Source: Streptomyces chartreusis
GTDB taxonomy: Bacteria > Actinomycetota > Actinomycetes > Streptomycetales > Streptomycetaceae
DNA: 64,000 nt
NCBI RefSeq assembly: GCF_008704715.1
Contig: NZ_CP023689.1
Coordinates: forward strand, 4,216,001-4,280,000
Reading direction: 5' to 3'
In this document: one piece after another, positions 56,458 through 64,000 of the stretch
Layout: every line of letters starts with the position of its first letter
How positions within the stretch are numbered: the stretch's first letter is position 1
Made by a program: the position numbers and the translations under genes
The notes under the pieces: generated by a model
What the model saw: only the letters and a program-made list of their open reading frames with translations
Databases searched by the model: none
Told to the model about the DNA's origin: nothing

Positions 56458-56979
56458 TCACTGCTTGACGCAGGTCTCCCTGAGCCGCCGCAGCCGCGCC
56501 GCCTCGCGTTCGGCGGCCCGGCGATGGCCGAGGTCGAGGGCCATCGTGCCGCGCCCGTAGACGTAGAAGGCGTCCTCGCGTGTCCGGCGGTCCAGGCCGC
56601 GCGCCCGGCACAGGGCCTGGTAGTGGACGTCCAGGGAGAGCCGGGTGGCCGACATCCAGTCGCGGGCCGGGACCGTCAGGGCCTCGCGCAGCACGTCCTT
56701 GAAGTGGTCGCGCGTCAGCCGGTCCGCCGCGTCCGGGCGGGACCCGCCGGGACGGTACGGATGGTCCCCGAGGTCGTCCGCCCACTCCTCCAGCGTCCGT
56801 ACGGCGTCCTCGGCCGCATCGAGGTCGCCCCCGGCGTACGCGAGCCCGCACACCCCGGACGCCAACTCCCGCGCCCGCCGCGCCCGTTCCCCTTCGCCGC
56901 AGGCGGCCACGAACGCCGCCAGCACATCCCCCCGCTGCCGCAGCTCGGCGATCCGCCAAGCCCGCTCCCACCACACCAT
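56458..56979 (-). CDS. Helical protein of unknown function
   Basis: 173 aa, not recognised. It is rich in Ala, Arg and Glu and mostly helical (LREALTVPARDWMSATRLSL; HRRAAEREAARLRRLRETCV). The spacing of Trp, Asp and Arg could suggest TPR-like repeats, but no repeat is convincing. No signal peptide or membrane helix. The ATG start MVWWERAWRIAELRQ lies at the edge of a ~300-bp gap. It runs convergent with the PLDc_N gene. Confidence 0.7.
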   Translation of the reverse strand: MVWWERAWRIAELRQRGDVLAAFVAACGEGERARRARELASGVCGLAYAGGDLDAAEDAVRTLEEWADDLGDHPYRPGGSRPDAADRLTRDHFKDVLREALTVPARDWMSATRLSLDVHYQALCRARGLDRRTREDAFYVYGRGTMALDLGHRRAAEREAARLRRLRETCVKQ

Positions 56980-57276
56980 CGACCCTCCCCACCCCGGCGT
57001 TCCTGGTGATCACCGGGCCCGGCCACACAACACCGGCCGGCCGTCGCACGCCACCGAATTACCGGGGCGGGGCAACGCGGAGGCCCGGAAGCGCGCGGCG
57101 AGGCGCCCGCCGCGCGGGTGGGGCGGCTGTCCGCCGAGGACGACACCCCGCGCACCCTGGAACGGGTGACCCGCCTCGCCCCCCGCAACAGCGAGAGCCG
57201 GGGCACGCTCCGCAGTCGATCCCGCTCGCCCCTTCCCGCCGTTGCCTGCGCGGGTCCGCCGCTGGAGAGTGAGGGC
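56980..57276. other. 297-bp intergenic region before the deaminase gene
   Basis: It is GC-rich with short inverted repeats such as CACCGGCCGGCCGTC and GCGCGGCGAGGCGCCCGCCGCGC. No promoter or RNA gene could be identified. A long open frame runs in from 57118, but its composition is arginine/serine-rich, unlike the deaminase family, and GAGAGTGAGGG just before 57277 is a suitable RBS. Confidence 0.5.
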
Positions 57277-57726
57277 ATGGATCAGTCGGAGGCACGCGAG
57301 TGGCTGGCCACCGCGCTCGCGGAGGCACGCGCCGGGCTCGGCGAGGGCGGCATCCCCATCGGAGCCGCGCTGTACGGGCCCGACGGAACGCTGCTGGGGC
57401 GCGGCCACAACCGCAGGGTGCAGGACGGCGACCCGTCCATGCACGCGGAGACGGCGGCGTTCCGGGCGGCGGGGCGGCAGCGGTCGTACCGCGGCACGAC
57501 CATGGTGACCACCCTCTCCCCCTGCTGGTACTGCTCGGGCCTGGTCCGGCAGTTCGGCATCTCCCGGGTGGTGATCGGCGAGGCGGTCACGTTCCGGGGC
57601 GGACAGGACTGGCTGGCCGGGCATGGTGTGGAGATCGTGCTGCTCGACGACCCCGAGTGCCTCGACCTGATGCGTGCCTTCATCGAGCACCATCCCGACC
57701 TGTGGAACGAGGACATCGGTGATTGA
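57277..57726 (+). CDS. Cytosine/nucleoside deaminase-like protein
   Basis: 149 aa zinc deaminase of the CDA/yeast cytosine deaminase type. The zinc site is His56-Ala-Glu58 (SMHAETAAFR) and Cys83-x2-Cys86 (LSPCWYCSGLV), all present. FGISRVVIGEAVTFRGGQDW follows, then VEIVLLDDPECLDLMRAFIE. Start ATG has GAGAGTGAGGG upstream. The oxygenase gene overlaps its 3' end by 8 bases (GTGATTGA), so the two are translated together. This coupling suggests a shared pathway, perhaps on a pyrimidine-like substrate. Confidence 0.85.
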   Translation: MDQSEAREWLATALAEARAGLGEGGIPIGAALYGPDGTLLGRGHNRRVQDGDPSMHAETAAFRAAGRQRSYRGTTMVTTLSPCWYCSGLVRQFGISRVVIGEAVTFRGGQDWLAGHGVEIVLLDDPECLDLMRAFIEHHPDLWNEDIGD

Positions 57727-58714
57727 CCGACGCCGTAACCCCGGCACCCCCCGCATTCCGACCGTCGACCTGCGGCCCTGGCTGAACGGTGACGCCGAGG
57801 CCCGCGGGGCCATCGCCCGCACCGTCGACGAGGCCCTGCGGACCGCAGGGTTCCTGCTGGTCACCGGGCACGGCGTGGACCCGTCCCTGCGCGCCCGGAT
57901 CCGCACCGCCGCGCGCGCCTTCTTCACGCTCGACGCCGAGGCCAAGCAGGCGTACGAGGTGAAGGTCGGCGGACGCGGCTGGCTCGGGCCGGGCGCGGAG
58001 GCCAACGGCTACTCGGAGGGCACCGAGACCCCGCCGGACCTGAAGGAGTCGCTGAGCTTCGCCACGCACGAGCCCTTCGAGGACCCGGTGGTCAACGCCG
58101 AGTGGTACGCGCCGAACGTCTGGCCCGGCGAGGTGCCCGAACTGCGGCCGCTGGTCGAGGAGTACCTCGCGCGCATGGGCGAGCTGGAGAACCGGCTCCT
58201 CGCCCTGCTCGGCGAGGCCCTCGGCCTCGAACCCGACTTCTTCACCCGGCACATGGACCACCCGACGTACGGCTTCAACATCAACTGGTACCCGGGCAGG
58301 GAGGTCCTCGGGGAGCCGGAGCCGGGCCAGTTCCGCATCGGGCCGCACACCGACTTCGGGACGGTGACGATCCTCGACCGGCAGGCGGGCAAGGGCGGCC
58401 TTCAGGTCTACACGGACGACGGCGGCTGGGAGGACGCGCCCTACGACCCGGCCGCGTTCACCATCAACATCGGCGATCTGATGGCCCGTTGGACCGGGGA
58501 CCGGTGGCGGTCGGGGCGGCACCGGGTGCTGCCGCCGCCCGCGGACGCGCCCGCCGAGGAGCTGATGTCGCTCGTGTACTTCGGGGAGTGCACTCCGGGC
58601 ACGATCGTCGAGTCCGTGCCCGCCCCGGTGGGCCGGGTGGCGCACCCGCCGGTCGACTCGCACGTGTATCTGCGCCGGCAGCTGGACTCGATCACCGTCG
58701 ACCGAACCGGCTGA
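57719..58714 (+). CDS. Isopenicillin-N-synthase-family Fe(II) oxygenase
   Basis: 331 aa. The non-haem iron triad is visible: His210 and Asp212 (IGPHTDFGTVTIL) and His268 (WRSGRHRVLPPP). The N-terminal DIOX_N block reads LRTAGFLLVTGHGVDPSLRA. The usual 2-oxoglutarate R-x-S motif, expected ~10-12 residues after His268, is absent: the corresponding stretch reads EELMSLVYFGE, so Arg is missing. The GTG start (VIDRRRNPG) overlaps the deaminase stop. The enzyme may bind a different co-substrate, or bind 2OG with other residues. Confidence 0.82.
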   Translation: MIDRRRNPGTPRIPTVDLRPWLNGDAEARGAIARTVDEALRTAGFLLVTGHGVDPSLRARIRTAARAFFTLDAEAKQAYEVKVGGRGWLGPGAEANGYSEGTETPPDLKESLSFATHEPFEDPVVNAEWYAPNVWPGEVPELRPLVEEYLARMGELENRLLALLGEALGLEPDFFTRHMDHPTYGFNINWYPGREVLGEPEPGQFRIGPHTDFGTVTILDRQAGKGGLQVYTDDGGWEDAPYDPAAFTINIGDLMARWTGDRWRSGRHRVLPPPADAPAEELMSLVYFGECTPGTIVESVPAPVGRVAHPPVDSHVYLRRQLDSITVDRTG

Positions 58715-58835
58715 TCAGAACGACGATCCGGCCGGTCGGCCCGTCTGTTCGCCGGACCGTTTCCGAGAAAGGGTTGCCTCGTTGGGCGGGATACCACCCT
58801 TTCGGGTGTGTCCCCCGCCGCGAATGGAGCCGCCC

Positions 58836-60233
58836 GTGCGAATGACTGACATCCAGCGCTGCGAGGTCCGGCCCGGACGACTCGTCGAATGGACGTTCAG
58901 TCCGGCGAGTGTCGCGGCGGCGGCGGACCTGCCGGAGGACTCACGGCCCCCGGCGTACATCCAGGAGTCGCACATCAGGACCGCCCAGTCCGTGCGGGAC
59001 GGCGGACTGTTCGTACCGACCTGGCTCGGCACGGCCTTCGACATGCCGGGCCGGGCCGACCTCGACGCGCTTCAGGAGGCGCTGCGCGACTGGACGCTCC
59101 GGCACGAGACGCTGCGCAGCGGCTTCCGCTGGTCCGGCGCGGCCGGCGACGAGATGCGCCGGTTCACGCTCGACGCCGACGACGTCTCCCTGCACCGCAC
59201 GGTGGTCGGCGACTTCACCGACCCCGACGACCTGGTCCGCCGGCTCCAGGACCGCTTCGACGTCACGGCGGACGCGCTGCGCTGGCCCAACTTCATCTAC
59301 ACGGCCGTCGTCCGGGACGACTCCACCAGCGTGTACATGGCCTTCGACCACAGCAATGTCGACGCCCAGTCCATCCACCGCATCCCCGCCGAGCTCCACG
59401 AGCTGTACACGGCACGGCTCGCGGGCACGTCCCCGCAGTCGGCGCCGGCCAGCAGCTACGTCGACTTCTGCGAGATCGAGCGCACGGACGCCGACCGGAT
59501 CGACGACCGCCACGAGATCGTCGCCCGCTGGCGGGAGTTCATCCGCCGCTGCGACGGCCGGCTGCCGAACTTCCCCGTCGACCTCGGTCTCGACCCCGAG
59601 GCCGGCCTGCCCACCCAGAAGCTGCTGCGCGAGGAGCTCACCGACCCGGACACGGCCGCCGCGTTCGAGGCGTACTGCCGCCCGTACGGCGGGAGTTCGG
59701 TCGGTGTCCTGGCCGCCACCGCTCTCATCGTCCACGACCTCGGCGGACAGCCGGTCTACCGCACCGTCGTGCCGTTCCACACCCGGGTGAAGTCCCGCTG
59801 GACCGACTCGGTGGGCTGGTACGTCGGCGGCGCGCCCATCGAGATCCCGGTCGAGCAGGCGTACGACCTGCCCAGCGCCCTGCGCACGGTCCGCGACGCG
59901 CTGCACGCCGCCCGGCATCTGGCCCGCATGCCGCTCGCCCGGGTGCTGCACCTGCTCGGCACGGACTTCCGCCCCACCTCGCCCGACCTGTACTCGATCG
60001 TCTCCTACGTCGACACCCGCGGCATCGCCGGCTCCGGGCAGTGGACCGAGCAGAAGGCGTACGGGCTGATCAGGGTGTCGTACGGCGACCAGGTGTGTGC
60101 CTGGGTCACCCGGCTGCACGAGGGCCTGTGGTTCGCCGGCCGCTACCCGGACACCGACGTGGCGCAGAAGAACATGCGGCTGTACGTGGAGCGGCTGCGG
60201 GACGTCATCGCCTCGACCGTCCGCCAGGCCTAG
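58836..60233 (+). CDS. Stand-alone condensation-domain protein
   Basis: 465 aa, one NRPS-type condensation/acyltransferase domain without adenylation or carrier domains. The HHxxxDG core reads FDHSNVDAQS: the first His is Asp171, the catalytic His172 and Asp176 are kept, and Gly is Ala177. RHETLRSGFRWSG (89-101) and VVPFHTRVKSRWTDSVGWYV match conserved C-domain regions. GTG start has TGGAG 6 bases upstream; ATG two codons later is possible. It follows the oxygenase gene by 121 bp with its own likely promoter. It could acylate an amine or hydroxyl using a trans-acting carrier or CoA. Confidence 0.8.
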   Translation: MRMTDIQRCEVRPGRLVEWTFSPASVAAAADLPEDSRPPAYIQESHIRTAQSVRDGGLFVPTWLGTAFDMPGRADLDALQEALRDWTLRHETLRSGFRWSGAAGDEMRRFTLDADDVSLHRTVVGDFTDPDDLVRRLQDRFDVTADALRWPNFIYTAVVRDDSTSVYMAFDHSNVDAQSIHRIPAELHELYTARLAGTSPQSAPASSYVDFCEIERTDADRIDDRHEIVARWREFIRRCDGRLPNFPVDLGLDPEAGLPTQKLLREELTDPDTAAAFEAYCRPYGGSSVGVLAATALIVHDLGGQPVYRTVVPFHTRVKSRWTDSVGWYVGGAPIEIPVEQAYDLPSALRTVRDALHAARHLARMPLARVLHLLGTDFRPTSPDLYSIVSYVDTRGIAGSGQWTEQKAYGLIRVSYGDQVCAWVTRLHEGLWFAGRYPDTDVAQKNMRLYVERLRDVIASTVRQA

Positions 60234-60242
60234 GGCGGCCCT

Positions 60243-60644
60243 TCAGGAGCCGTCCTCCAGCCCCGCGATCAGCAGCTCGAAGCGGGCCCGCCAGCGCTGC
60301 TCCGTCTCCGCCTCGCCCTGGAACTCGTGGGTGAAGCGGAGGGCGGCGCCCGACTCGCCGTCCCGTTCCAGGTGGAACCGGATCCGGCCGCCCTCCACCG
60401 TGTACTCGGCGACGCGGTCCACGTCCCAGGCGGTGATCTGCCCGCTGCCGAAGTCGCGCAGGTCGACCTCGCCGCCGAGGCGCGGTTCGAGGGCGTCGAC
60501 CGGAGTGCACCAGGACGTGAGCCCCTCCGGGGTGGCGAGGCTCGGCCAGACCGCGTCCATGGGCCGGGGAAGCCGCACCAGGAAGTGCAGGATGTGGGTG
60601 TTCCCGTGGGTCTGGCTGATGCCCTGCTCTATCGAACCGGTCAT
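60243..60644 (-). CDS. SRPBCC (START/AHSA1-like) domain protein
   Basis: 133 aa. The beta-rich helix-grip fold pattern is recognisable: HILHFLVRLPRPMDAVWPSL, TSWCTPVDALEPRLGGEVDL, GGRIRFHLERDGESGAALRF and a C-terminal helix RARFELLIAGLEDGS. AHSA1-like proteins bind small hydrophobic ligands; the function here is unknown. The start MTGSIEQGISQTH was chosen; a longer frame reads back into the ccsB 3' region. It is convergent with the condensation-domain gene, 9 bases apart. Confidence 0.72.
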   Translation of the reverse strand: MTGSIEQGISQTHGNTHILHFLVRLPRPMDAVWPSLATPEGLTSWCTPVDALEPRLGGEVDLRDFGSGQITAWDVDRVAEYTVEGGRIRFHLERDGESGAALRFTHEFQGEAETEQRWRARFELLIAGLEDGS

Positions 60645-60736
60645 GACACCAGCCTGACCCCGGCGGGCCCGAAGTGCACCCGTTACGGCCGCTGACCTGC
60701 GCGATCGACCACGTCCAGGTCGTTCTTGTCCGGGGC

Positions 60737-61837
60737 CTACACGCCCGCGTAGGAGTGCTTGCCGGAGACGAAGATGTTGACGCCGTAGTAGTTGAACAGC
60801 CAGCAGCCGAAGGCGATGAGGGCCAGGTAGGCGGCCTTGCGGCCCTTCCAGCCGGCCGTGGCGCGGGCGTGCAGGTAGCAGGCGTAGGCGACCCAGGTGA
60901 TGAAGGACCAGGTCTCCTTGGGGTCCCAGCCCCAGTAGCGGCCCCAGGCGTCGCCCGCCCAGATGGCGCCCGCGATGATCGTGAACGTCCACAGCGGGAA
61001 GACGGCGGCGTTGACGCGGTAGGAGAACTTGTCCAGGGACGCCGAGGCGGGCAGCCGGTCCAGGACGGAGTTCGCGAAGCGGCCCGGCTTGCCGCCGCTC
61101 GCCAGCTTGTTCTCGTAGCTGTCCTTGAAGAGGTAGAGCAGCGTGGACATCGCACCGACGTAGAACACCGCACCGCAGAAGATCGCCGTGGAGACGTGGA
61201 TGTACAGCCAGTACGAGTGAAGGGCGGGAACCAACTGGTCACTGGCGGTGTACAAGACAGTGACGGCGAGGCCGAGATCGAGGAGGACCGTGGTGATCAG
61301 GAAGAGCCCGAGCCAGCGCACGTTCTTCTTCAGCGCGAGCAGCCCCAGGTACACACCGACGGCGACGGTGGAGAAGGTGATGTTGAACTCGTACATGTTG
61401 CCCCACGGCGCCCGCTGCACCGACAGGGCCCGCGTGAGCACACCGCCGAACTCGACCAGGAAGGCCAGCACGGTGAGGGAGATGGCGATACGCCCGTAGA
61501 GGTCGCCCTGCTCGTCCCCGCCGTGTGCGCCGGGCCCGTCCGGGACGTCCCGCTGTCCGGCCGTGGCCCGCACGACGACCTTCGGCCGCTCCAGTACGGC
61601 GGTCGAGCCGCCCTTCTTCACGGTGACGGCGGGCGCCGCGGCCTTGGCGGCCTTGGCCGGGGTGAGCGCGGCGGCCGTGCGGCCGACCTTGCTGCGGCTG
61701 CCGAGGAGCCATTCGGCGATGTACGCGAAGAAGGCCAGGGTGTAGACGGCCATCGACGAGTAGATCAGCGTGTTGCTGATGCTGGCGAGGTTCTCGTTGG
61801 TGGCGGCGGCCAGATCGGTTGCGGCGGCGAGAGTCAC
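60737..61837 (-). CDS. ccsB: Cytochrome c biogenesis protein CcsB/ResC (haem handling, System II)
   Basis: 366 aa with about eight helices. The haem-handling tryptophan-rich loop WGRYWGWDPKETWSFITWVA lies near 310-330 and conserved histidines flank it (LHSYWLYIHVSTAIF, CYLHARATAG), typical of CcsA/ResC. A Lys/Ala/Pro-rich insert (~55-100: AALTPAKAAKAAAPAVTVKK) lies between the first two helices. The ATG start overlaps the resB stop (ATGA). With ResB it exports haem and attaches it to CxxCH motifs of cytochrome c, needed for the bc1/aa3 branch. Confidence 0.93.
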   Translation of the reverse strand: MTLAAATDLAAATNENLASISNTLIYSSMAVYTLAFFAYIAEWLLGSRSKVGRTAAALTPAKAAKAAAPAVTVKKGGSTAVLERPKVVVRATAGQRDVPDGPGAHGGDEQGDLYGRIAISLTVLAFLVEFGGVLTRALSVQRAPWGNMYEFNITFSTVAVGVYLGLLALKKNVRWLGLFLITTVLLDLGLAVTVLYTASDQLVPALHSYWLYIHVSTAIFCGAVFYVGAMSTLLYLFKDSYENKLASGGKPGRFANSVLDRLPASASLDKFSYRVNAAVFPLWTFTIIAGAIWAGDAWGRYWGWDPKETWSFITWVAYACYLHARATAGWKGRKAAYLALIAFGCWLFNYYGVNIFVSGKHSYAGV

Positions 61838-63564
61838 TTCTCAGCCCCTTCGGCAGGTACGACTTGGGGGTCGGGGGAAGCTTCGGATTCTGCGGGGTCG
61901 TCTTCGGCATCGGGTGCGCCCGGCGCCTGCTCGTAGAGGATCCCGGCGAGGTCGCCGAGCTCCTCGGGCACCTTGGCGGACTCGCTGCGGCCGAGGCCGG
62001 CCATCTCGACGACCGTGACGCCGTCACTGCCGGTGGCGGCCCGCACCCACACGCGGCGGCGCTGGATGAACAGGGAGGCGGCGAGGCCGAAGATCGCGGC
62101 GAGGGAACCGGCGAGCGCCCAGCCGCTGCCGGGCTGGCGGGCGACCTGGAAGCCGGCCCACTCCTTGATCTCCTTCTCGAAGGTGACCGTGCCCGCGCCG
62201 TTCGGGAGCTTCATGGACTCGCCGGGCTTGAGGTTCTCCCGGACCTGGGCGCCCTTGGCGTCCTTGAAGCCCTTCAGGTTCTTCTTGTTGAGCTGGTACA
62301 CGCTCTGCGGGATGCCCGCGTCGACCCCGAGGTCGCCGTGGTACGCCTCCAGGTTGATCACCGGGTTCAGCAGCGCGGGGAACTGCGAGGCCAGCTCGTT
62401 GCCCTTGACGTAGGTGGGCAGGAAGAAGGCCTGGAAGCCGAGCTGCTCCCGCTCGCCCTTGGCGTTGCGGTAGCCGTCCATGACCTTGATCGCACCGGTG
62501 GAGGTGACGTTGCCGTCGAGGGGCAGCAGCGGCACGGCGTCGCGGTAGACGATGTTGCCCTTGCCGTCGCGGATCGTGATGACGGGGGCGTAGCCGTGGC
62601 TGACGAGGTAGACCTTCGAGTCGCCGATCTCCAGCGGCTCGTTGACCTTGATGGTGGTCTTCTCGTCCTTGCCGTCGGCGCCGACGCTGTAGCTGATGTC
62701 GGCCTTGTAGATCCGCGGGGTGCCCTTGTTGGGGCCGGACGCCTCGTAGGTGCCGGTGAAGTTCTTCAGGTTGAAGCTGAACGGGTCCAGGTCGTCCTGG
62801 GTGAAGAGGCTGCCGGACTTGAAGTCGTCGTACTGGGTGAGGGTGTTGGAGAACCCGTCGCCCTCGACGACCAGCTTGTTGCCCTCGGACTTGAACAGCT
62901 GGCCCCAGGCGAAGGCGGTCAGCATCACGATCAGCGCGATGTGGAAGGCGAGGTTGCCGACCTCGCGCAGATAGCCCTTCTCGGCGGCGACGGCGTCACC
63001 GGTGAGGTGGGCGCGGAAGCGCCGCTTCTTCAGCAGGGCGAGCGCGGCCTCGCGGACCTGCTCGGGCTCGGCGTCGGTGCGCCAGGTGGTGTAGGCGGGC
63101 AGCCGGGTCAGCCGCTTGGGGGCGCCCGGCGGCCGGCCGCGCAGCTGGCCGACGAACTGCCAGGTGCGCGGGACGATGCAGCCGATGAGGGAGACGAACA
63201 GCAGGATGTAGATCGCGGAGAACCACACCGAGCTGTAGACGTTGAAGAGGCCGAGCTTGTCGTAGATCGGGGCGAGCGTCTCGTGCGCCTTGCGGAACTC
63301 GGCGACCTTCGTCTCGTCGATGCCGGTCTGCGGGATGAGGGAGCCGGGGATCGCGCCGAGCGACAGCAGCAGGAGCAGCAGCAGTGCGACCCGCATCGAG
63401 GTGAGCTGCCGCCAGAACCAGCGGGCCCAGCCGATGACACCGAGCGAGGGCAGGTTGGGGGCGTCCTCGGCGGGGGCGGTGGAGAGCTGGGAGCCGGCGG
63501 CGCCCAGGTCCTCGTCGCCCGCGGCCGGCGTGCTGTCGGGTGCGCTGGTCTTCGTCTCGCTCAT
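61834..63564 (-). CDS. resB: Cytochrome c biogenesis protein ResB (System II)
   Basis: 576 aa. Four helices, three near the N-terminus (RVALLLLLLLSLGAIPGSLI; SAIYILLFVSLIGCIVPR; NLAFHIALIVMLTAFAWG), then a large extracytoplasmic beta-rich domain (~210-510) and a last helix (WALAGSLAAIFGLAASLFIQ), as in the ResB family. GAIPGSLIPQTG is the typical first-loop segment. An acidic N-terminus (1-40) is lineage-specific. It is translationally coupled to ccsB and lies 3 bases from the ccdA stop, so the three form an operon. Confidence 0.93.
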   Translation of the reverse strand: MSETKTSAPDSTPAAGDEDLGAAGSQLSTAPAEDAPNLPSLGVIGWARWFWRQLTSMRVALLLLLLLSLGAIPGSLIPQTGIDETKVAEFRKAHETLAPIYDKLGLFNVYSSVWFSAIYILLFVSLIGCIVPRTWQFVGQLRGRPPGAPKRLTRLPAYTTWRTDAEPEQVREAALALLKKRRFRAHLTGDAVAAEKGYLREVGNLAFHIALIVMLTAFAWGQLFKSEGNKLVVEGDGFSNTLTQYDDFKSGSLFTQDDLDPFSFNLKNFTGTYEASGPNKGTPRIYKADISYSVGADGKDEKTTIKVNEPLEIGDSKVYLVSHGYAPVITIRDGKGNIVYRDAVPLLPLDGNVTSTGAIKVMDGYRNAKGEREQLGFQAFFLPTYVKGNELASQFPALLNPVINLEAYHGDLGVDAGIPQSVYQLNKKNLKGFKDAKGAQVRENLKPGESMKLPNGAGTVTFEKEIKEWAGFQVARQPGSGWALAGSLAAIFGLAASLFIQRRRVWVRAATGSDGVTVVEMAGLGRSESAKVPEELGDLAGILYEQAPGAPDAEDDPAESEASPDPQVVPAEGAEK

Positions 63565-63567
63565 CGA

Positions 63568-64000
63568 TCAGATCCCCACAGTGAAGCCGTTGGACCAGAC
63601 CTGCATCTCCTGCACGATGCGGTCCCACGCGCCGGTCAGCAGCAGCACTCCGGTCACGATCATCATGGTGCCGCCGACGCGCATGACCCAGGCGTAGTGA
63701 CGCTTGATCCAGGCGAAGGCGCCGAGCGCCTTGCGGAAGGCTACGGCAGTGACGACGAACGGAATGCCCAGACCGAGGCAGTAGGCGACGGTCAGCAGGG
63801 CGCCGCGTCCGGCGCTGGCCTCGTTGATGGCGAGCGTCTGCACGGAGGACAGGGTCGGGCCGATGCAGGGCGTCCAGCCGATGCCGAAGAAGGCGCCGAG
63901 CAGGGGGGCGCCGGCGAGTCCGGTGGCGGGCCTGGTGTGGAAGCGGAACTCCCGCTGGGTCAGCCAGGGCATCAGGCCCATGAAGAAGACGCCCATCAGG
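63568..64000 (-). CDS. ccdA: Cytochrome c biogenesis protein CcdA (N-terminus beyond the window)
   Basis: About 144 C-terminal residues are visible; the start lies right of base 64000. GAFFGIGWTPCIGPTLSSVQ carries the second conserved membrane Cys of the DsbD/CcdA family, followed by GRGALLTVAYCLGLGIPFVV and further helices. It transfers reducing equivalents from thioredoxin across the membrane to keep apocytochrome c cysteines reduced. It lies immediately upstream of resB on the same strand. Confidence 0.88.
   Translation of the reverse strand, partial: LMGVFFMGLMPWLTQREFRFHTRPATGLAGAPLLGAFFGIGWTPCIGPTLSSVQTLAINEASAGRGALLTVAYCLGLGIPFVVTAVAFRKALGAFAWIKRHYAWVMRVGGTMMIVTGVLLLTGAWDRIVQEMQVWSNGFTVGI

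Noticed and set aside
57118..57276. Longer N-terminus for the deaminase
   Set aside because: The added residues are Arg/Ser/Pro-rich and unlike the family; a good RBS precedes the ATG at 57277.

Overview
This window is high-GC actinobacterial chromosome, almost certainly Streptomyces. The coding style (third-position G/C, many GTG starts, ATGA/GTGA stop-start overlaps), a complete actinobacterial-type nuo operon, the futalosine menaquinone genes and the secreted/Tat proteins all fit. From memory, gene content and order resemble the S. coelicolor stretch from about SCO4472 to SCO4575, with blocks missing in between; this was not checked by alignment.

Layout. 1-13635 (minus): nuoA to nuoM of NADH:menaquinone oxidoreductase (complex I), read from nuoA at the right; nuoM is cut by the window start. 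A Rex-like operator lies about 108 bp upstream of nuoA. 14379-26235: an NlpC/P60 wall hydrolase, a Tat-exported FAD oxidoreductase, peptide deformylase, a geranylgeranyl-reductase-type (MenJ-like) flavoprotein, a GNAT, a small PASTA protein, the last menaquinone enzyme menG, then a surface-glycan block (acyltransferase-3 protein, polysaccharide deacetylase/GT2 fusion, small membrane protein) and a GH18-like lipoprotein. 26254-34846: mqnC with a small amidohydrolase-like partner, a prepilin peptidase/Ser-Thr kinase pair, mqnA, a cold-shock gene, an XRE-cupin regulator divergent from azlCD, and small genes. 34907-39768: Tat-type FAD/steroid-dehydrogenase-like enzyme, LysR regulator, orphan sugar-binding lipoprotein, unknown protein. 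39786-46304: lipid block (acyl-CoA ligase, thiolase, FabG4-type reductase, MaoC/HtdX-type dehydratase, TetR). 46363-49833: two overlapping SPFH-domain membrane proteins and a DUF4229 protein. 49909-56016: mqnE, an Lrp/AsnC regulator, UbiX, a rhomboid protease, MqnP-type prenyltransferase and UbiD. 56103-60644: a PLDc_N-like membrane protein, an unknown protein, a cytosine-deaminase-like/2OG-Fe(II) oxygenase pair, a stand-alone condensation-domain protein and an SRPBCC protein. 60737-64000 (minus): cytochrome c biogenesis ccsB (resC), resB and ccdA (cut by the window end).

How it fits together. The window is dominated by respiration: complex I that reduces menaquinone, most of the futalosine route making menaquinone (MqnA, MqnE, MqnC, prenyltransferase, UbiD/UbiX decarboxylase, MenG methyltransferase and a probable MenJ-like tail reductase), and System II cytochrome c maturation. 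MqnB, MqnD and aminofutalosine deaminase are not in the window. Accessory interest lies in the mqnC-linked pseudo-amidohydrolase, the deaminase-oxygenase-condensation mini-cluster, the tandem SPFH pair, a thiolase with a repeat-built N-terminal extension, and several perfect inverted repeats next to regulators.

All calls come from reading translated sequence and motifs; no database search was run. Start codons were chosen by RBS, overlap with the upstream stop, and family-like N-termini; alternatives are given where they matter.
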